Assembly: GCA_016286055.1 (NCBI GenBank)
Contig: JAEERW010000003.1
Location: forward strand, 1 to 64,000
DNA length: 64,000 bases
Direction: 5' to 3'
Origin: Bacteroidales bacterium
GTDB taxonomy: Bacteria; Bacteroidota; Bacteroidia; Bacteroidales; UBA3824
Shown: piece by piece, positions 61,197 through 64,000 of the stretch
Layout of the letters: every line of letters begins with the position of its first letter
How positions within the stretch are numbered: position 1 is the stretch's first letter
Position numbers and translations under genes: made by a program
The notes under the pieces: model-generated
The model's database searches: none
The model's input: only the letters and a program-made list of their open reading frames with translations
Told to the model about the DNA's origin: nothing

Positions 61197-63122
61197 TTAC
61201 TTTACTTCCTCATAATCAACGTCAGTTACATCACCACCGCCGTTGTTGTTAGAGTTAGACTGCTGGGTGTTGGCCTGAGGACCGGGCTGAGGACCTTGGG
61301 CACCTGCACCGGGCTGTCCTGCACCTGCATTGTAGAGGTCTTGGCTTGCAGCTTGGAACACTGTGTTGAGTTTTGCTGATGCAGCGTCGATAGCCGAGAT
61401 GTCCTGTTTCTGGTGAGCATCTTTCAACTCTTTGAGAGCCTCTTCTATAGGAGCTTTCTTCTCAGCAGGAATCTTGTCGCCATATTCTTTGAGAGCCTTT
61501 TCGGTCTGGAAGATAAGCGAGTCAGCCTGATTGAGTTTGTCGATACGCTCTTTTTCTGCCTTGTCGGCAGCTTCGTTGGCCTTAGCCTCGTTGCGCATAC
61601 GCTCGATTTCGTCCTGAGAAAGTCCCGAAGATGCTTCGATACGTATTTTCTGCTCTTTGCCGGTGGCTTTGTCTTTGGCAGTTACGTTAAGAATACCGTT
61701 GGCATCGATATCGAATGAAACTTCGATTTGGGGAACGCCACGCATTGCCGGTGGTAAACCATCCAAGTGGAATTTGCCGAGGGTCTTGTTGTCCTTAGCC
61801 ATTGGACGCTCGCCTTGGAGAACGTGGATTTCAACCGAAGGCTGATTGTCGACAGCGGTGGTGAATACCTCTGACTTTTTGCAGGGGATTGTGGTGTTGC
61901 TTTCGATAAGTTTGGTCATTACGCCGCCCATTGTCTCGATACCGAGCGAAAGGGGAGTAACGTCGAGCAAGAGCACGTCTTTTACATCGCCTGTGAGGAT
62001 ACCGCCTTGGATAGAAGCACCTACTGCTACTACCTCGTCGGGGTTAACACCCTTAGAAGGTTTTCTGCCGAAGAATTGTTCTACCTCAGCTTGAACAGCG
62101 GGGATACGAGAGCTACCGCCTACGAGGATAACCTCGTTGATATCGCTTGCCTGCATACCTGCGTCTTTAAGAGCCTGACGGCAGGGTTCGATACAAGCCT
62201 TGATAAGGTCGTCGCAGAGCTGTTCAAATTTAGCACGGCTGAGGGTCATTACCAAGTGCTTTGGAACGCCGTTTACAGGCATAATGTAGGGCAAGTTGAT
62301 TTCTGTTGTGGTAGAGCTTGAAAGTTCGATTTTGGCTTTCTCAGCAGCCTCTTTCAAACGTTGAAGAGCCATCGGATCTTTGCGAAGGTCAACGCCGTTC
62401 TCTTTCTGGAACTCGTCGGCCATCCAGTCGATAATCTTGTGGTCGAAGTCGTCGCCGCCAAGGTGTGTGTCGCCGTTGGTAGATTTAACCTCGAATACGC
62501 CGTCGCCAAGTTCAAGGATTGAAATATCGAATGTACCGCCACCAAGGTCGAATACTGCGATTTTCATATCTTTGCCGCCTTTGTCCAAGCCGTAAGCGAG
62601 CGATGCAGCAGTAGGTTCGTTGATGATACGGCGAACTTTCAAGCCTGCAATTTCGCCAGCCTCTTTGGTAGCCTGACGTTGCGAGTCGGAGAAGTATGCG
62701 GGAACTGTGATAACAGCCTCGGTAACTTCCTGACCGAGATAGTCTTCGGCGGTTTTTTTCATTTTTTGAAGAATCATAGCCGAAATCTCCTGAGGAGTGT
62801 ACTGGCGGTCGTTGATTTTAACACGGGGAGTGTTGTTTTCGCCACGTACTACCTGATAGGGTACACGCTCTACTTCCTTGGTTACTTGGTCGTAGGTTTC
62901 GCCCATGAAACGTTTGATTGAGTAAACAGTGTTGTTAGGGTTGGTGATGGCCTGACGTTTAGCGGGGTCGCCCACTTTGCGTTCGCCGTTGTCCAAAAAA
63001 GCTACTATTGAAGGAGTAGTTCTTTTACCTTCTGAGTTGGCAATTACTACTGGTTCGTTGCCTTCCATGACCGATACACATGAGTTTGTTGTACCTAAGT
63101 CGATTCCTATTATCTTTGACAT
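61197..63122 (-). CDS. dnaK: Hsp70 chaperone DnaK
   Basis: 641 residues. Actin-like ATPase domain with [43 protein letters not shown], then a substrate-binding domain ([26 protein letters not shown]) and the Gly/Gln/Asn-rich tail ending [11 protein letters not shown]. Central protein-folding factor with DnaJ and GrpE, neither of which is in the window. It works with ClpB (24199). The upstream region carries TG(T/C)CA arrays, no CIRCE element. Confidence 0.98.
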   Translation of the reverse strand: MSKIIGIDLGTTNSCVSVMEGNEPVVIANSEGKRTTPSIVAFLDNGERKVGDPAKRQAITNPNNTVYSIKRFMGETYDQVTKEVERVPYQVVRGENNTPRVKINDRQYTPQEISAMILQKMKKTAEDYLGQEVTEAVITVPAYFSDSQRQATKEAGEIAGLKVRRIINEPTAASLAYGLDKGGKDMKIAVFDLGGGTFDISILELGDGVFEVKSTNGDTHLGGDDFDHKIIDWMADEFQKENGVDLRKDPMALQRLKEAAEKAKIELSSSTTTEINLPYIMPVNGVPKHLVMTLSRAKFEQLCDDLIKACIEPCRQALKDAGMQASDINEVILVGGSSRIPAVQAEVEQFFGRKPSKGVNPDEVVAVGASIQGGILTGDVKDVLLLDVTPLSLGIETMGGVMTKLIESNTTIPCKKSEVFTTAVDNQPSVEIHVLQGERPMAKDNKTLGKFHLDGLPPAMRGVPQIEVSFDIDANGILNVTAKDKATGKEQKIRIEASSGLSQDEIERMRNEAKANEAADKAEKERIDKLNQADSLIFQTEKALKEYGDKIPAEKKAPIEEALKELKDAHQKQDISAIDAASAKLNTVFQAASQDLYNAGAGQPGAGAQGPQPGPQANTQQSNSNNNGGGDVTDVDYEEVK

Positions 63123-63257
63123 TGTGTTTATGTTTTAATTTTCGTTTTTAAATTATTAATTACGTTTACCCATTAATCAATCATTATGCCGTATTTGACG
63201 GTGTCAGTGTCGTTTTATATATGTAACATTTTGAATAACAATGATTTAAATATTTTT

Positions 63258-63362
63258 TGGCACATTTTGGCATACTGACATAGGCGGTTGAATTATTAAA
63301 AAATTACTGCAATTTTGGCAGTTTTGGTGACATTATACTGACAGTGTGTGACATTGTGGCAT
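63258..63362 (-). promoter_or_regulatory. dnaK: TG(T/C)CA arrays upstream of dnaK
   Basis: In dnaK orientation TGCCA/TGTCA pentamers occur at (plus-strand) 63258, 63268, 63276, 63316, 63328, 63339, 63349 and 63357. Within each cluster they are spaced 8-12 bases, about one helical turn. Same motif and orientation as before clpB. The 437-base gap between dnaK and cstA holds this array, the REP-like repeats and the cstA promoter and no further gene. Confidence 0.5.
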
Positions 63363-63372
63363 ATTTATTTTT

Positions 63373-63458
63373 GTAGAGACGTGCCATGGCGCGTCTCTAC
63401 AATATAATAAATATATGGCGCGTCTCTACAATATAATAAATATATGGCGCGTCTCCAC
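63373..63458 (+). repeat. REP-like palindrome with two 29-base direct repeats
   Basis: 63373-63400 begins GTAGAGACGTGCC and has nine-base complementary ends (GTAGAGACG/CGTCTCTAC). Its right half is then repeated twice as a 29-base unit (63401-63429, 63430-63458) ending in GGCGCGTCTCTAC. It is related to the REP in the RAYT gene at 57824-57851. Confidence 0.85.
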
Positions 63459-63525
63459 AATACAATATATAATATAAGGTTGAAAAAAAATTTCAAAAAA
63501 AAGAATAACTAATCGTCAAGGTTGC

Positions 63526-63533
63526 TATATTTG
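63526..63533 (+). promoter_or_regulatory. cstA: -7 box of cstA
   Basis: TATATTTG, 26 bases before the start codon at 63560. Confidence 0.45.
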
Positions 63534-63559
63534 CAGTTGACTTCAAAAACACAAAAACG

Positions 63560-64000
63560 ATGGTTACATTCTGTATTGCGCTGCTCCTGCTGGTATTGGG
63601 CTATTTGCTTTACGGCAAAGTGGCGGAGCGCGTTATCAAGCCCGACAGCAAGGCGCAGACTCCTGCATACGCCAAAAACGACGGTGTGGACTATATCCCT
63701 ATGCCCACGTGGAAAATTTTTATGATCCAGTTTCTTAACATCGCCGGTCTCGGACCTATCTTTGGTGCTATACTCGGAGCGCAGTTTGGTCCGGCGGCGT
63801 ATATATGGATTGTGGTGGGCTGCATATTTATAGGTGCTTTTCACGACTATTTTTCGGGTATGATTTCGCTTCGTGAAGGTGGTGCCAACTTGCCTGAAAT
63901 TATCGGCAAATATCTTGGCAACACTACTAAAACTGTTATGCGAATTTTCTCAGTGGTGTTGCTTGTACTTGTAGGAGTGGTGTTTGTAAGTCAACCTGCG
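63560..64000 (+). CDS. cstA: Carbon starvation protein / pyruvate transporter CstA, N-terminal part
   Basis: First 147 residues, cut by the window end. MVTFCIALLLLVLGYLLYGKVAERV, then DGVDYIPMPTWKIFMIQFLNIAGLGPIFGAILGAQFGP and GAFHDYFSGMISLREGGANLPEIIGKYLG are the CstA opening, with the first membrane segments. Family members import peptides or pyruvate during starvation. The REP repeat block lies close upstream of its promoter. Confidence 0.93.
   Translation, partial: MVTFCIALLLLVLGYLLYGKVAERVIKPDSKAQTPAYAKNDGVDYIPMPTWKIFMIQFLNIAGLGPIFGAILGAQFGPAAYIWIVVGCIFIGAFHDYFSGMISLREGGANLPEIIGKYLGNTTKTVMRIFSVVLLVLVGVVFVSQPA

Noticed and set aside
63373-63458. CRISPR array near dnaK
   Set aside because: Only about three half-palindromes with near-identical intervening sequence and no cas genes; explained as a REP-like repeat.

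Overview
The window looks like chromosome of a member of the Bacteroidales (Bacteroidota). The reasons are the many TAnnTTTG -7 boxes with a TTG-type -33 box 19-21 bases upstream, weak Shine-Dalgarno sites, BspA-type leucine-rich repeats, AAA-ATPase/PD-(D/E)XK genes, an exported GH3 enzyme and a Bacteroidota-type ClpB/DnaK/CstA set. No rRNA, CRISPR array or prophage was seen. There is one tRNA (Ser, anticodon CGA).

Layout. 0-8.1 kb: the end of cysK, an AAA-ATPase/nuclease gene, then a nitrogenase-like component 1 pair (the D-like gene broken by a one-base frameshift, the K-like gene intact) followed by two PLP enzymes of sulfur amino-acid metabolism. 8.1-11.9 kb: two tandem paralogous TIR proteins with a C-terminal nucleoside-deoxyribosyltransferase-like domain, then a two-TM DUF4231/SLATT-like protein; this resembles a nucleotide-signalling immune cassette. 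11.9-24 kb: housekeeping (rsmE, a 1700-residue exported protein, tpiA, tilS, coaX, a radical-SAM-like protein without its cysteines, a PurF-like protein without its N-terminal cysteine). 24-32 kb: clpB, a strongly structured possible RNA, an HTH protein, a BspA lipoprotein, an exported flavin-reductase-like protein, and a second AAA-ATPase/nuclease. 31.6-41 kb: metA, a flavoprotein, a MATE pump, cysE, thrH and three toxin-antitoxin modules. 41-46 kb: SPFH protein, MNT/HEPN pair, DUF4143 ATPase behind three palindromes, Fic protein. 46-54 kb: exported hydrolases including a choloylglycine-hydrolase-like enzyme, a type B carboxylesterase and a GH3 beta-glycosidase. 54-64 kb: tRNA-Ser, 5'-nucleotidase, nuclease-like gene, DnaB C-terminal-like ATPase, RAYT transposase with a REP palindrome inside its own gene, OLD-family ATPase, dnaK and the start of cstA.

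How parts fit. cysK, cysE, metA (with the acetyl-CoA-type residue Glu111), a gamma-family Cys/Met enzyme and a MalY-type C-S lyase make a coherent sulfur assimilation set. The nitrogenase-like pair sits among them, so a role in reducing an organic sulfur compound is the most economical idea, but this is inference. The TIR/SLATT cluster is the best candidate for an undescribed system: the two TIR paralogs have reciprocally altered active-site residues. clpB and dnaK share arrays of TG(T/C)CA motifs that may be a heat-shock control element.
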